A DNA stretch of 53,419 nucleotides, taken from positions 1 through 53,419 of the forward strand of contig JAWOFN010000116.1 in NCBI GenBank assembly GCA_046497505.1, given 5' to 3'. This document shows, in pieces, positions 45,034 to 53,419 of the stretch. Source of the stretch: JAWOFN01 sp046497505 [NCBI: bacterium] (GTDB lineage: Bacteria; Blakebacterota; Blakebacteria; Blakebacterales). The notes under the pieces are model-generated. The model saw nothing but the letters and a program-made list of their open reading frames with translations, made no database searches and was not told the origin of the DNA. The position numbers and the translations under genes were made by a program. The stretch's first letter is position 1. Every line of letters begins with the position of its first letter.

Positions 45034-45597
45034 TCACGGGGCCGCCCGGAACCCCTTCCGATCGTGCTGTGCAAGCCACCAGAACGCGCAGATCACCAGG
45101 GCGTGGTCGATGGTCCCGTCGGCGATCAGGCCGGGGATCCCCGCCAGCGGGCGGACCTCCACCTCGATGTCCTCTCCCTCCTCCAGCGTGGGCTCGGCCG
45201 TCCTGCGGCAGTCCGTGAACAGGTAGGTGTGACAGCGGTTGTCCAGGAACGCCGGGTTGGGGGTCACCACGCCGAGCGGTTCCGGTCCCGCCCCCGTGTA
45301 CCCGGTCTCCTCCAGCAGCTCCCGCGCCGCGGCCGCCGCCGGCTCCTCTCCCGGGTCCACCAGACCGCCGGGGATCTCAAGGGTGAACTCCCGGGTGCCG
45401 TGCCGCCATTGTCTGACCAGGACGACCTCCCGTTCCGGGGTCAGCGCCACCATGTTCACCCACTCCCCGGTCGTGAGCCGGCTGATTCGGCGCAGGCTCC
45501 CGGTGCGGGGTGAGCGGGACCTCAGGTCGTGCACTTCGAAGATCCCCATGTCGGCGACCTTCTCCTCGGATTCGACCGTCCACGGCTGCAGGGTCAT
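45034..45597 (-). CDS. Nudix hydrolase, ADP-sugar pyrophosphatase-like
   Basis: This 187-residue protein has a complete Nudix box, GGLVDPGEEPAAAAARELLEETGY (about residues 77-100; the Glu residues of REL/EE bind Mg2+). It is preceded by the MVALTPEREVVLVRQWRHGTREFTLEIPGG strand pattern of ADP-ribose pyrophosphatases and followed by the PNPAFLDNRCHTYLF loop. The substrate is not defined by sequence. The ATG at 45597 has GGAGGAG 6 bases upstream. It lies between two S9 genes on the same strand, 190 bases before the first and 151 bases after the second. Confidence 0.92.
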   Translation of the reverse strand: MTLQPWTVESEEKVADMGIFEVHDLRSRSPRTGSLRRISRLTTGEWVNMVALTPEREVVLVRQWRHGTREFTLEIPGGLVDPGEEPAAAAARELLEETGYTGAGPEPLGVVTPNPAFLDNRCHTYLFTDCRRTAEPTLEEGEDIEVEVRPLAGIPGLIADGTIDHALVICAFWWLAQHDRKGFRAAP

Positions 45598-45648
45598 ACG
45601 GCTCCTCCGGGGTGTTCGGGCGGCGGGTGATGCATGGTCCCTATCATA
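45594..45648 (-). promoter_or_regulatory. putative promoter and 13-codon leader reading frame of the Nudix gene
   Basis: On the minus strand TATGAT (45643-45648) is followed 7 bases later by ATG (45635), which opens MHHPPPEHPGGAV and stops at TGA 45594-45596 in an ATGA overlap with the Nudix start. If transcription starts at that ATG, this would be a leaderless small reading frame coupled to the Nudix gene. No -35 box is seen. The arrangement could be chance. Confidence 0.25.
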
Positions 45649-45748
45649 ACCACTTCGAGACCTGGTCGGGCACCGGGGGTATCGCCATCTCGTCCAGGCC
45701 TGCCGTTCCCTGGCGCGCTCCGCCTCCCCGGACCGGTTCGACTTCCTT

Positions 45749-48481
45749 CTACCGTTCGGGAGGGTAGGCACGCAGGTGCCGTTCCCGTTCGAGCTGCGAG
45801 ACCCCTTCGGTCATCCAGGCTGGGGCCGGCTCCCCGTTCAGGTGGTGCTGGTAGAAATCCAGCATCCGGTGCTGGAAGTCCACCTGGTTCTCCCACTGCC
45901 GCAGGCCGTGCCCCTCACCCCGGTAGGAGAGGAAGATCACCGGCTTGCCCAGGAACCGGAGCGCGTTATAGAACTCCATGCCCTGGTTGTACTCCACGAT
46001 CTGGTCGTCATCTCCATGGAGGTAGAGCAGGGGTGTGTCCATGGTCTCCACGAAGGTGATGGGGGACTGCTGCCGATAGAGCTCGAAGTCGCTGAACGGG
46101 TCGGTACCGTAACGACCCTGCCCGTGGATGTCGTACCGGTGGTTGTTCTGGCCGCTCCCCCGGAAGAGGATGTTGAACTCCCCTGCCAGGTTGATGGGCG
46201 CCGCCCCGGCCACGATGGCCGAGAACATCTTCGACCGTGTGGCGATGTAGGACGCCCCGCCGCCGCTGTAGCTGTGTCCGTGCAGTCCGATCCTAGCCGG
46301 GTCCGCATAGCCCAGGTCGATGACTTCCCGGACCGCGGCCTCCACGCACTCGAGCATGTCGGTGTGGGAGGAGCCGGTCCGGAAATGGACATCCGGCTGC
46401 AGGACCAGGCAGCCCCTGCTCACGTACCCCGCCGGCATGGGGCTGGAGCGGTTCACCGGCCGTGGGTAGGCGTGATGGTTCTGGGAGCGCTTCTCGTAGA
46501 ACATCACCAGCATCGGGTAGCGGTCCCCGTCCCGGTAGCCGTCCGGCACGGCCAGCGCTCCCTGCAGCCGCACCCCGTCGTCGTTCGTGTAGTCGACGAG
46601 CACGCTGCGGCCCCACCGGTACTCGGCCTGCTGCGGGTTCGCTTCGGTGATGCGAGCGCGGTCGGCGAAACCGCCGTCGCTCACCCACAGGTCGGGAAAA
46701 TCGCGGAAGCTCTGGACCGTGTAGAGATAGCGCTCGCTGTCCTCCGCCTTCACCGGACGGCCGAATCTCCGGTCCTCCAGGACGAGTTCGCGGATCTCAC
46801 CCTCCCGGATCTCGAAGAGACCCTCCTGCTTGGTCCACTGCCCGTAGGCCGAGAGGAGGACGGGCCGTGAGAGGTCGATGAAGCGCGCCTCGGGGTCGGT
46901 GCGCACGTAGCGCAGCACCAGCTCCCGCTCGCCGCCCACGCCCGAGGTGAGGTTCGTGGCCGCCGACCCGTCCAGGGGCTGCAGCCAGAGGTCGTAGCGG
47001 TGTTCGAGGACCACGTGCCGCCCGTCCTCCGTCCATCCCGCCACCCCGTAGGGGGGCCGCTCCCCCACGTAGTCCCACTCCCGGTCGGCGAAATCCACCG
47101 GGGCGGAAGCAGTGAGGAGGATATGGCGGTCGCGCGGGATGTCGTAGACGTGGACATGCCCCTCCTTCCAGTAGAGGAAGTGCCGGCTGTCGGGGGATAG
47201 GCCCAGGATTCGGTGCTGTGCCTCCAGGACCGGCTCCCGCTCCCCCGTGGTCACATCCACCCGGAAGTAATCGGCCCGGGGGAGCTTCCAGTCCGAGACG
47301 TAGGGGGTCTCGTCGGAACCGATCCCCCATCGGCCGTCCCGGGTGAGCTGGATGCCCCGCATCTCCTCGTCGGCCAGGCGCACGAACCGCTCCTCCTCGA
47401 GCAGGTACACCGACCGATACGTCCGTCTCTTCTCACGGCTCAGCCGCTTCTTCTGCACGCTCTGGAGATAGGGGTCCTCCCAGTGGAAGATGTCCACACC
47501 GGCCAGTTCCTCCTCGATCTCCGGCAGCACCTCCTTTTGCTCCTTGATGCCGAAGAAGACCCGGTCCGACGGCTCGTTCCACCCCAACGGCGCATAGGAG
47601 GCGATGATGTGGCCCTCCGGGAAGTCCCGATCCTCGGAAGGGTCGAAGAGATGCCGCCGCGGTGAGATGCCGTCCGCGGAGGTATACGCCAGCAGTGCGT
47701 GGGCGGCGTGCTGTACGCTGTCCGGCTTGCTCCCCCTGAGCACGGCCAGCGCCGTCCCCTCCTCGTCCCAGTTCAGCCGCTCGTAATCCATTTCCGAGTT
47801 GTCCAGTACCCGGCGGATCCCGGTATCCAGCTCGATGAGATAGAGACCGTTCCCGTCCTCATCGGGGGCCGAGACGGTGTAGGCCAGCCGCGTACCGGTC
47901 TTGTTGAAGGCAGCATCCTCCACACTGCCGACCAGTTCCTCGGTCCCCTCCTCCAGCCAGCGGAGGATCAGGTCCGCCCCCTCGTGCTCGGCTTCGGGGT
48001 CCGTCCTTTCCTTGTGCACCACCAGCACACGGCTCCCCTCCGAGAAGGCGAAGGAAGCCGCCTTCTCCCAGGTCACGGTCTCCCCGGTGTCCAGGTCCAT
48101 GAGCTGGACCTCCCGGTGGACCCGTTCCCGGTCCTCCCGCAGTTCCTCCTGCTTCGTCCAGGGGAGGGAGATGAAGTACGCCGCCCAGCGTCCGTCGTCG
48201 GAGAACGCCACATCGCTCCCCCGGGGCACCATGTGCCGGCGATCCCCGTCTGCCAGGGCCACGTGCAGCGTGTCATCCGCCCGATTGAGTCCGAAGGTCC
48301 AGCCGACCCACCGGCCGTCATCTGAGATCTCCGCTCCCGAGATGGAACGCCACCTGCTGTAGTCCTCGATGGTGAGGACCTTCCCTCCCTCCTGGTCCTG
48401 GGCCCGGGCTGCGGGACGCTGGAGGGCCGCGGCGATGATGAGGAAGAGGGGGATGAGGATCCGTCGGGCTCCCGGCTGCAT
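45749..48481 (-). CDS. S9-family prolyl oligopeptidase-like peptidase, exported, large
   Basis: This 910-residue protein has a signal peptide (RRILIPLFLIIAAALQ, ARAQ) and a long propeller region: ISDDGRWVGWTFGLN, VAFSDDGRWAAYFIS, IQLTRDGRWGIGSDETP and VAGWTEDGRHVVLEH. The C-terminal hydrolase of about 260 residues has the nucleophile Ser in GLHGHSYSGGGASY, Asp in YLHGDDDQIVEYNQG and His in YRGEGHGLRQ. The size and the GHSYSGGGA elbow put it with the long S9C-like peptidases seen in Bacteroidota and Gemmatimonadota. It is not a close paralogue of the S9 peptidase at 42747. The stop is TAG, which helps to show that TAG terminates in this genome. Confidence 0.93.
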   Translation of the reverse strand: MQPGARRILIPLFLIIAAALQRPAARAQDQEGGKVLTIEDYSRWRSISGAEISDDGRWVGWTFGLNRADDTLHVALADGDRRHMVPRGSDVAFSDDGRWAAYFISLPWTKQEELREDRERVHREVQLMDLDTGETVTWEKAASFAFSEGSRVLVVHKERTDPEAEHEGADLILRWLEEGTEELVGSVEDAAFNKTGTRLAYTVSAPDEDGNGLYLIELDTGIRRVLDNSEMDYERLNWDEEGTALAVLRGSKPDSVQHAAHALLAYTSADGISPRRHLFDPSEDRDFPEGHIIASYAPLGWNEPSDRVFFGIKEQKEVLPEIEEELAGVDIFHWEDPYLQSVQKKRLSREKRRTYRSVYLLEEERFVRLADEEMRGIQLTRDGRWGIGSDETPYVSDWKLPRADYFRVDVTTGEREPVLEAQHRILGLSPDSRHFLYWKEGHVHVYDIPRDRHILLTASAPVDFADREWDYVGERPPYGVAGWTEDGRHVVLEHRYDLWLQPLDGSAATNLTSGVGGERELVLRYVRTDPEARFIDLSRPVLLSAYGQWTKQEGLFEIREGEIRELVLEDRRFGRPVKAEDSERYLYTVQSFRDFPDLWVSDGGFADRARITEANPQQAEYRWGRSVLVDYTNDDGVRLQGALAVPDGYRDGDRYPMLVMFYEKRSQNHHAYPRPVNRSSPMPAGYVSRGCLVLQPDVHFRTGSSHTDMLECVEAAVREVIDLGYADPARIGLHGHSYSGGGASYIATRSKMFSAIVAGAAPINLAGEFNILFRGSGQNNHRYDIHGQGRYGTDPFSDFELYRQQSPITFVETMDTPLLYLHGDDDQIVEYNQGMEFYNALRFLGKPVIFLSYRGEGHGLRQWENQVDFQHRMLDFYQHHLNGEPAPAWMTEGVSQLERERHLRAYPPER

Positions 48482-48591
48482 GTGTCGCCTCCGTTGCGGG
48501 GTAGTGGCCGTCTCACCGTCCCGATTCTCACAGCGGGGTCCCGCCGGGTCAAGGGGGCTGGAGGAATAGCGTTCCCCGCCGGTGAGAGGAT

Positions 48592-48612
48592 GGTATCTTG
48601 AGGGCCGATACC
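48592..48612. promoter_or_regulatory. inverted repeat before the FAD oxidoreductase gene
   Basis: GGTATC (48592-48597), 9 bases, GATACC (48607-48612) is a perfect 6-bp inverted repeat 30 bases before the start codon. It could be an operator. TATCTT within the left arm could act as a -10 box. Confidence 0.3.
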
Positions 48613-48642
48613 GTGCACGGGACCGACCGGGAGGGATCTGTC

Positions 48643-49812
48643 ATGACGCATGATACCGGGGAGAGGGACTACGACGTCATCGTGGTGGGAGCCGGCTCGG
48701 TGGGCCTCCCCACCGCCGTCGCCCTGGGGGAGTCCGGTCTGAAGACCCTGGTGATCGACCGTCTGCCCGCCGCCGGACAGGGGGAACACAGCCATGCCAT
48801 CGGCGGGGTGCGCGCATTCCACGCCCATCCCGCCAAGATCGTGGCCTGCCGCCGGGCCATCGAGACGCTCTCCACCTGGAAGGAGCGTCACGGGGACGAC
48901 CTGGAGTGGGCCGCCGGGGGATATACCTTCCCCGTCTACCGGGAAGAGGACCGGGACCTCGTGCGCGGAGCCCTGGAGATGCAGCGGAACCACGGCCTGG
49001 AGGTGGTCTGGCTCGGCCCGGGAGGGATCACCGAGGTGGTCCCGGGGATCCGGACCGAGGGGCTGCTGGGCGGGGCCCACTCTCCCGAAGACGGCGTCGC
49101 CAGCCCCCCCCTGGTGGCGGAGGCCTTCCATCGGCGCGCTGTCGAGCTGGGGGTCGAATTCCATTTCAACGAGAGCGTCACCCGGCTCCGGCTGGTCGGT
49201 GACCGGGTGGAGGGTGTGGAGACCGGTCGGGACTCTTACCGTGCTTCCGTGGTCATCGACGCCGCCGGGCCCCATTCCCATGCCCTCGCGGTGACCGCCG
49301 GTCTCTACCTCGACGTCGTCCCCGCCAGTCACGAGGCCGGGGTCACCGAACCGGTCCAACCCTTCTTCCAGACCATGCTCGTGGACCTGCGGCCGGGTGA
49401 GGCCGGCCGCTCCTTCTTCTTCTACCAGGACCCCCTGGGACGCCTGGTCTTCTGCACCAACCCCGACCCGCCGGTGGAGGGCCGCAGGCGGCGGGAGACG
49501 GGGGTGTTCCTCCCCCATGTCCTCGACCGGATGAAGGACCTGATCCCCCGGCTGGTCACCCTGAACGTGCAGCAGGTCTGGTGGGGGCTCTTCCCCATGA
49601 CCCCCGACGGTGCTCCCCTGGTGGGCTGGGCCGAGGAGGTCGAGGGGCTCGTGCTGGCCACGGGGATGTGCGGACAGGGCTTCATGCTCGGTCCCGGGAT
49701 CGCCGAGACCGTTGCGCGGCTCATCACCGACCGCCTCGAGGAGGAGGACCGCGTCATCCTCGAGGGCTTCGATCCGGCCCGCAGTTTCACCGGTTCCGAG
49801 GACCTGGCCTGA
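48643..49812 (+). CDS. FAD-dependent oxidoreductase, DAO/sarcosine-oxidase-beta type
   Basis: This 389-residue flavoenzyme has the N-terminal Rossmann motif YDVIVVGAGSVGLPTAVALGESG, the second FAD loop VIDRLPAAGQGEHSHAIGGVR, a substrate domain, and the C-terminal FAD pattern MTPDGAPLVGWAEEVEGLVLATGMCGQGFMLGPGIAETVARLI. This is the plan of D-amino acid oxidases, sarcosine oxidase beta and related amine oxidases; the substrate is not clear. The ATG at 48643 has GGGAGG 8 bases upstream. It is divergent from the S9 gene and lies 131 bases before sdhA, which has its own AT-rich leader. Confidence 0.9.
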   Translation: MTHDTGERDYDVIVVGAGSVGLPTAVALGESGLKTLVIDRLPAAGQGEHSHAIGGVRAFHAHPAKIVACRRAIETLSTWKERHGDDLEWAAGGYTFPVYREEDRDLVRGALEMQRNHGLEVVWLGPGGITEVVPGIRTEGLLGGAHSPEDGVASPPLVAEAFHRRAVELGVEFHFNESVTRLRLVGDRVEGVETGRDSYRASVVIDAAGPHSHALAVTAGLYLDVVPASHEAGVTEPVQPFFQTMLVDLRPGEAGRSFFFYQDPLGRLVFCTNPDPPVEGRRRRETGVFLPHVLDRMKDLIPRLVTLNVQQVWWGLFPMTPDGAPLVGWAEEVEGLVLATGMCGQGFMLGPGIAETVARLITDRLEEEDRVILEGFDPARSFTGSEDLA

Positions 49813-49837
49813 CCCCTTCCTGCCTTTCGGCCAAGAA

Positions 49838-49873
49838 TCACCTTTTTCGCTCTTAAAATCTTGTATAGGGTTA
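49838..49873 (+). promoter_or_regulatory. AT-rich putative promoter of the sdh operon
   Basis: This short AT-rich island in GC-rich surroundings has CTTTTTCGC, then TTAAAAT (49853-49859) and TATAGG (49864-49869). Either could act as a -10 box. It lies 70-90 bases before the sdhA ATG. No clear -35 is present. Confidence 0.4.
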
Positions 49874-49943
49874 ACCGCGTTCGGGCCGCTCCGGCCCGAC
49901 TGCCCACCGGCGCGCTCTCGACGCGTTCAAGGAGACGGATCCG

Positions 49944-51668
49944 ATGGCTGTGGAACGCAACCACGATGTCCTGATCTTCGGCACCGGTCTGGCCGGTCTG
50001 AGGGCGGCGGTGGAGATCGCCCGCCGCACCAAAGGCAAGGTCGACATGGGGCTGGTCTCGAAGGTCCAGCTCATGAGGGCCCACTCGGTCTGTGCCGAGG
50101 GAGGGACCGCGGGGGTCCTCTACCCCGAGGAGGGGGACTCCTTCGACCTCCACGCCTGGGATTCGGTGAAGGGTTCCGACTTCCTGGCCGACCAGGACGT
50201 GGTGGACCGCTTCGTGCGGTGGGCCCCGAAGGAACTCCTCCAGCTCGACGCCTGGGGGATCCCCTGGAGCCGTGACGAGGATGGGCGCATCATGCAGCGT
50301 CCCTTCGGCGGACACTCCTACCCCCGCGCCACCATGGCGGCGGACAAGACCGGCTTCATGGAGATGCAGACCCTCTATGACACCCTGCTCCAATGGCCGG
50401 ACAGCTTCACGAACTACGACGAGGTCTTCGTCACCGGCATGATCGTGGAAGAGGGGCGTTTCGCCGGGCTGACCGCCATCGACGCGGCCAGCGGCGAGAT
50501 GCTGGCCATGCGGGGCAAGGCCCTGCTCATCGCCAGCGGCGGTGCCGGTGCCATCTACGCGTTCACGACCTACAGCCAGACCGTCACCGGAGACGGCCTG
50601 GTCTATGCCATGCGCACCGGCCTCATCCCCCTCGAGGACATGGAGTTCATCCAGTTCCACCCGACCGGGCTCGTCCCCTCCGGCATCCTCATGACCGAAG
50701 GCTGCCGGGGTGAGGGGGGCTACCTCCTGAACTCCGACGAGGACCGGTTCATGGAGAAGTACGCCCCGGGCATGATGGAGCTCGCGCCCAGGGACATCAT
50801 CTCCCGCTCCATGATCACCGAGATCCTGGAGGGGCGGGGACTGGAGCGTCCCGACGGGCTGCACCACCTCTGGCTCGACCTGCGGCACCTGGGCGCCGAG
50901 AAGATCAACAAACGGCTTCCCCTCATCCGTGAGGTGACCATGAAGTTCCTGGGGCTCGATCCCATCGAGCGCCCCATCCCGGTACGGCCGGTCGCCCACT
51001 ATTCCATGGGGGGGGTGGAGGCCGACATCGACGGCCGGACCCGGATCGAGAACGTCTGGGCAGCCGGGGAGGTGGCCTGTCACAGCCTCCACGGCGCCAA
51101 CCGGCTGGGCACCAACTCCACCGCCGAGTGCCTGGTCTGGGGGGACATCGCGGGTCAGGAGATCCTCAAGTACCTGGAGGGGGGGGCGGAAGCGGCTCCC
51201 CTGCCGGGGCAGAAGGTCCAGGAGGAGGAGGACCGTGTGTTCGGCAAGCTCCTCCAGATGGACGGCGACCAGGACCCCTATGTGCTGCGGCAGGATCTGC
51301 GCGACACGATGCGGGACCATCTGGGGGTCTACCGGGACGGTGAGCTGATGCAGGCAGGCCTCGCGAAGGTCCGGGAGTACAAGGAGCGGTTCAAGGACAT
51401 CCGCATGAAGGACCGCGGACGGACTTACAACACGAACCTCTTCCACGTGCTGGAACTGGAGAACCTACTCGACCTGGGGGAGGCCATGTTCACCGGTGCG
51501 CTGGCGCGGGAGGAGTCCCGGGGGGCCCATTCCCGAAGGGACTTCACGGAGCGGGACGACGAGCGGTACCTCAAGCACACCCTGGTGTGGCAGCGCGACG
51601 GCGACCTGGAACTCGACTACAAGCCGGCCACGATCACCAAGTGGAAGCCCATCGAGCGGAAGTACTGA
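49944..51668 (+). CDS. sdhA: succinate dehydrogenase flavoprotein subunit SdhA
   Basis: This 574-residue catalytic subunit oxidises succinate to fumarate in the citric acid cycle and respiration. The FAD Rossmann motif is [18 protein letters not shown]; His47 in [16 protein letters not shown] is the site of covalent FAD. The substrate site has [64 protein letters not shown]-terminal helices follow. The start ATG at 49944 has AAGGAG upstream. The gene is followed 10 bases later by sdhC. It is intact. Confidence 0.97.
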   Translation: MAVERNHDVLIFGTGLAGLRAAVEIARRTKGKVDMGLVSKVQLMRAHSVCAEGGTAGVLYPEEGDSFDLHAWDSVKGSDFLADQDVVDRFVRWAPKELLQLDAWGIPWSRDEDGRIMQRPFGGHSYPRATMAADKTGFMEMQTLYDTLLQWPDSFTNYDEVFVTGMIVEEGRFAGLTAIDAASGEMLAMRGKALLIASGGAGAIYAFTTYSQTVTGDGLVYAMRTGLIPLEDMEFIQFHPTGLVPSGILMTEGCRGEGGYLLNSDEDRFMEKYAPGMMELAPRDIISRSMITEILEGRGLERPDGLHHLWLDLRHLGAEKINKRLPLIREVTMKFLGLDPIERPIPVRPVAHYSMGGVEADIDGRTRIENVWAAGEVACHSLHGANRLGTNSTAECLVWGDIAGQEILKYLEGGAEAAPLPGQKVQEEEDRVFGKLLQMDGDQDPYVLRQDLRDTMRDHLGVYRDGELMQAGLAKVREYKERFKDIRMKDRGRTYNTNLFHVLELENLLDLGEAMFTGALAREESRGAHSRRDFTERDDERYLKHTLVWQRDGDLELDYKPATITKWKPIERKY

Positions 51669-51678
51669 GGAGCGAGCC

Positions 51679-52116
51679 ATGGAAAAGAAGACCTATCCGA
51701 ACCGCCTGGGCCTGAAGGGCTGGGTAGGCGGCGGCAGGTGGGGGGCAGAACGCTACCTCTTCACCCTGCACCGCATCACCGGCCTGGGGCTGGTGATCTA
51801 CTTCCTGCTGCACGTGGTGATCACCAGCAGCCGGGCCCTGGGCATGGAGGCCTGGGATGCCTCCATGGGCCGGGTCTCCGGGGGCATCTTCTACATCGGG
51901 GAGTTCCTGGTGTTCCTGGCCTTCGCCTTCCACGCCCTCAACGGCATCCGGCTGGTCCTGGTGGAACTGGGCTGGCTCACCGGCAAGGCCGAGGAGCCGA
52001 CCTATCCCTACAAGACCAGCCTGAACGTGGGACGCCCGTTCACCATCATCGCCATGATCGTCGCCGTCGTCATCATGATCCTCGGCGGCTTCGATTTCTT
52101 CTTCTTCGGCCACTAG
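51679..52116 (+). CDS. sdhC: succinate dehydrogenase membrane subunit SdhC (cytochrome b)
   Basis: This 145-residue protein has three helices: the first from RYLFTLHRITGLGLVIYFLLHVVIT, the second from FLVFLAFAFHALNGIRLVLVELGWL, and the third TIIAMIVAVVIMILGGFDFFFF. LHRITGLGL is the SdhC signature near the quinone site and the His of FHALNGIR is a probable haem ligand. GAGGAGCGAG precedes the ATG at 51679, 10 bases after the sdhA stop. It ends with TAG. Confidence 0.93.
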   Translation: MEKKTYPNRLGLKGWVGGGRWGAERYLFTLHRITGLGLVIYFLLHVVITSSRALGMEAWDASMGRVSGGIFYIGEFLVFLAFAFHALNGIRLVLVELGWLTGKAEEPTYPYKTSLNVGRPFTIIAMIVAVVIMILGGFDFFFFGH

Positions 52117-52126
52117 GAGGCACACC

Positions 52127-52522
52127 GTGAGAAGGATGAGAGACACACGGCTGTGGACCTGGCACATCGCGGCGGGTGCGGTGATCCTGGTGCTTCTGGC
52201 CCTGCACATGTGGACCATGCATCTCAACCAGACCCTGCCGGTCCAGGCCTTCAACCCCGCCGGAGAGGACCCGCTAGACTGGGCCAACGTCGTGGCCCGG
52301 GGAGAGCAGGTGATCTACGCGGTGGGCTACGTGCTCCTGCTGGGAGCCGCCATGTTCCACGGCCTCTACGGCCTGCGGAACATCCTGTTCGAGCTGGACC
52401 CGGGCGAGGGGGGGAAGAAGACCATCAACGCCATCCTGCTCATCCTGGGTATCGGCCTGTTCGCCGTGGGCACCTGGGCCGCCATCGCCGCACGCGGCGT
52501 GGCGCTGACCGCCGGCATGTAG
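52127..52522 (+). CDS. sdhD: succinate dehydrogenase membrane subunit SdhD
   Basis: This 131-residue second membrane anchor has three helices: TWHIAAGAVILVLLALHMWTM, VIYAVGYVLLLGAAMFHGLYGLRNI and INAILLILGIGLFAVGTWAAI. The MFHGLYGLR motif provides a second probable haem His. The GTG at 52127 is the start, with AGGAGG 7 bases upstream; an ATG nine bases later is the alternative. It lies 10 bases after sdhC and 10 bases before sdhB. Confidence 0.88.
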   Translation: MRRMRDTRLWTWHIAAGAVILVLLALHMWTMHLNQTLPVQAFNPAGEDPLDWANVVARGEQVIYAVGYVLLLGAAMFHGLYGLRNILFELDPGEGGKKTINAILLILGIGLFAVGTWAAIAARGVALTAGM

Positions 52523-52532
52523 GAGGACCTCG

Positions 52533-53419
52533 ATGAGTCTACAGGATACGAGTACAGCGGTCCGCGACATCGTCTTCCGTGTCCGGCGCTACAGCCCCGA
52601 GACCGACGAGAAGCCCTATTACGAGGACTTCACCGTGCCGGTCCCCCAGGGGATGGTGGTGCTGGAAGGCCTGTGGTGGATCAAGGAGAACCTGGACGCC
52701 GCCCTGGCGTGGCGCGCCTCCTGCAGGATGGGTGTGTGCGGCTCGTGCGGCATGCTGGTGAACGGGAAGCCGATGCTGGCCTGCAACACGCAGGTGCTGG
52801 ATGTCACGGAGGACGTCCTCATGCTGGCACCCCTGCCCAACTTCGGCATCATCCGTGACCTGGTGCCCGACCTCTCGCCCATGCTCGACAAGCACGCGGC
52901 CGCGATGCCGTACACCGAGCGGGAGGACATGGACCAGCTCGTGGACGAGACCGAGGACATGCTCTGGCAGACCGAGGAGCAGCTGCAGGAGTACCTCCAG
53001 TTCTCCTACTGCATCAAATGCGGCTGCTGCATGGCCGCCTGCCCCATCGTGGCCACCGATACGGTCTACCGCGGGCCCATGCCCCTGGCCCAGGGCTACC
53101 GCTACATGATCGACACCCGGGACGGCGCCTTCGACCAGCGACGGGTCATCTTCTCCGGGGAACTGGGCCCCTGGCGCTGCCACTACGCCGGGGAGTGCTC
53201 GGCGGCCTGCCCCAAGGGGGTGGACCCCGCCCGGGCCATCCAGCTCATGAAGCGGGAGCTGGTCCTGGACTACGTGAAGCTGGGAAGGCTGCGAAAGCGC
53301 AAGGCCGCAGCGAAACCGGAGAGCTTGTTATCACCACACTTACAAAGGAAGCCTTTCCGGTCATCCGCTACCGCACCCGCGACATTACCTCGCTCAACCC
53401 GGAGCCCTGCATATGCGGG
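52533..53419 (+). CDS. sdhB: succinate dehydrogenase iron-sulfur subunit SdhB, last part replaced at a junction
   Basis: The subunit carries electrons from FAD to quinone. Genuine SdhB runs from the ATG at 52533 (AGGAGG upstream) to about 53317, roughly 260 residues. It has the [2Fe-2S] motif [18 protein letters not shown] with Cys64, 69 and 72 and a fourth Cys in MLACNT, then [4Fe-4S] [13 protein letters not shown] and [3Fe-4S] [17 protein letters not shown], to [16 protein letters not shown]. No stop follows. The frame remains open to the window edge but reads unlike SdhB, because the bases from about 53318 on belong in another frame to a phenylacetate-CoA ligase. The true end of sdhB, probably only a few residues later, is not in the window. 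Confidence 0.93.
   Translation, partial: MSLQDTSTAVRDIVFRVRRYSPETDEKPYYEDFTVPVPQGMVVLEGLWWIKENLDAALAWRASCRMGVCGSCGMLVNGKPMLACNTQVLDVTEDVLMLAPLPNFGIIRDLVPDLSPMLDKHAAAMPYTEREDMDQLVDETEDMLWQTEEQLQEYLQFSYCIKCGCCMAACPIVATDTVYRGPMPLAQGYRYMIDTRDGAFDQRRVIFSGELGPWRCHYAGECSAACPKGVDPARAIQLMKRELVLDYVKLGRLRKRKAAAKPESLLSPHLQRKPFRSSATAPATLPRSTRSPAYA
53318..53419 (+). pseudogene. phenylacetate-CoA ligase (PaaK) fragment at the edge
   Basis: The frame starting at 53318 reads [20 protein letters not shown] then [14 protein letters not shown] up to the last base. This is the AMP-binding hinge of phenylacetate-CoA ligases (GELV.T.L.KEA.P.IRYRT.D, followed by C.CG). It begins in mid-domain, directly behind sdhB and in another frame. 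Its codons use T and A at third positions (CTT, GTT, ACA, ATA) more than the neighbouring genes. A misjoined contig end from another genome is the simplest explanation. Confidence 0.85.

Noticed and set aside
49422-51446. 674-codon open frame opposite sdhA
   Set aside because: Shadow of sdhA; no domain similarity and it crosses the gap between the oxidoreductase and sdhA without any own start signal.
52533-53419. SdhB with a novel basic C-terminal extension
   Set aside because: The apparent extension is the PaaK fragment read in the wrong frame.

Overview
The window is very GC-rich, gene-dense DNA from a Gram-negative bacterium. Outer-membrane porins, a TolC-type channel, signal peptides and lipoproteins point to a diderm cell. 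Three things together suggest Gemmatimonadota or a relative in that part of the tree: several secreted S9/M3/C69/S8 peptidases, a subtilase with a FlgD/type-9-like C-terminal tail, and an A-C-D-B succinate dehydrogenase operon. That placement is an inference and was not tested. The right edge changes abruptly, inside one codon stretch, from sdhB to a phenylacetate-CoA ligase fragment with different codon use. This looks like a contig-end chimera.

Layout. Positions 1-1237 (minus) hold the N-terminal part of uvrA, interrupted by one in-frame TAG. A methyltransferase scrap, a small lipoprotein and a long eukaryote-like formate-tetrahydrofolate ligase follow (to 3988). Positions 4124-10868 (plus) form a PadR-controlled efflux operon: promoter and operator, padR, a deleted ABC ATPase/permease fusion, TolC, HlyD, a MacB-type ATPase and two FtsX/MacB-type permeases. 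Positions 10925-17220 (minus) hold a class I amidotransferase and the phosphate operon pstS-pstC-pstA-pstB-phoU, with a thioredoxin-type arsenate reductase directly behind phoU. Positions 17462-21436 (plus) hold a membrane zinc peptidase and an arsenic operon (arsR, arsP-like permease, mini-thioredoxin, acr3). Positions 21652-29092 hold an M3 lipoprotein peptidase (plus), then on the minus strand a C69 dipeptidase, GltS, an OprB-type porin and a two-repeat D-x-D-x-D-G protein.

Positions 29185-30157 are a mosaic of broken genes: the N-terminus of 3-hydroxyacyl-CoA dehydrogenase joined to the C-terminus of an outer-membrane barrel. Positions 30284-48481 (minus) carry lysA, a 3-methyladenine glycosylase, ligA, a ChaN-like protein, a subtilase, glyS, a 1265-residue TPR protein, two S9 peptidases and a Nudix hydrolase. 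Positions 48643-53320 (plus) carry a DAO-type FAD oxidoreductase and sdhA-sdhC-sdhD-sdhB.

How the genes fit together. The Pst system imports phosphate and, inevitably, arsenate. ArsC is encoded in the same transcript and would reduce arsenate to arsenite, and Acr3 from the neighbouring arsR operon would export it. The secreted peptidases with GltS, the C69 dipeptidase and a porin fit a life on peptides and amino acids. The region also contains six short gene scraps or deletion fusions at intergenic or end positions (1294, 4638, 11660, 29185-30157, 42593 and 53318). This is either real genome decay or a mark of a metagenome assembly, and it is the most unusual overall property of the window. 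I found no CRISPR array, tRNA, rRNA or complete insertion sequence, and no clear new defence system.
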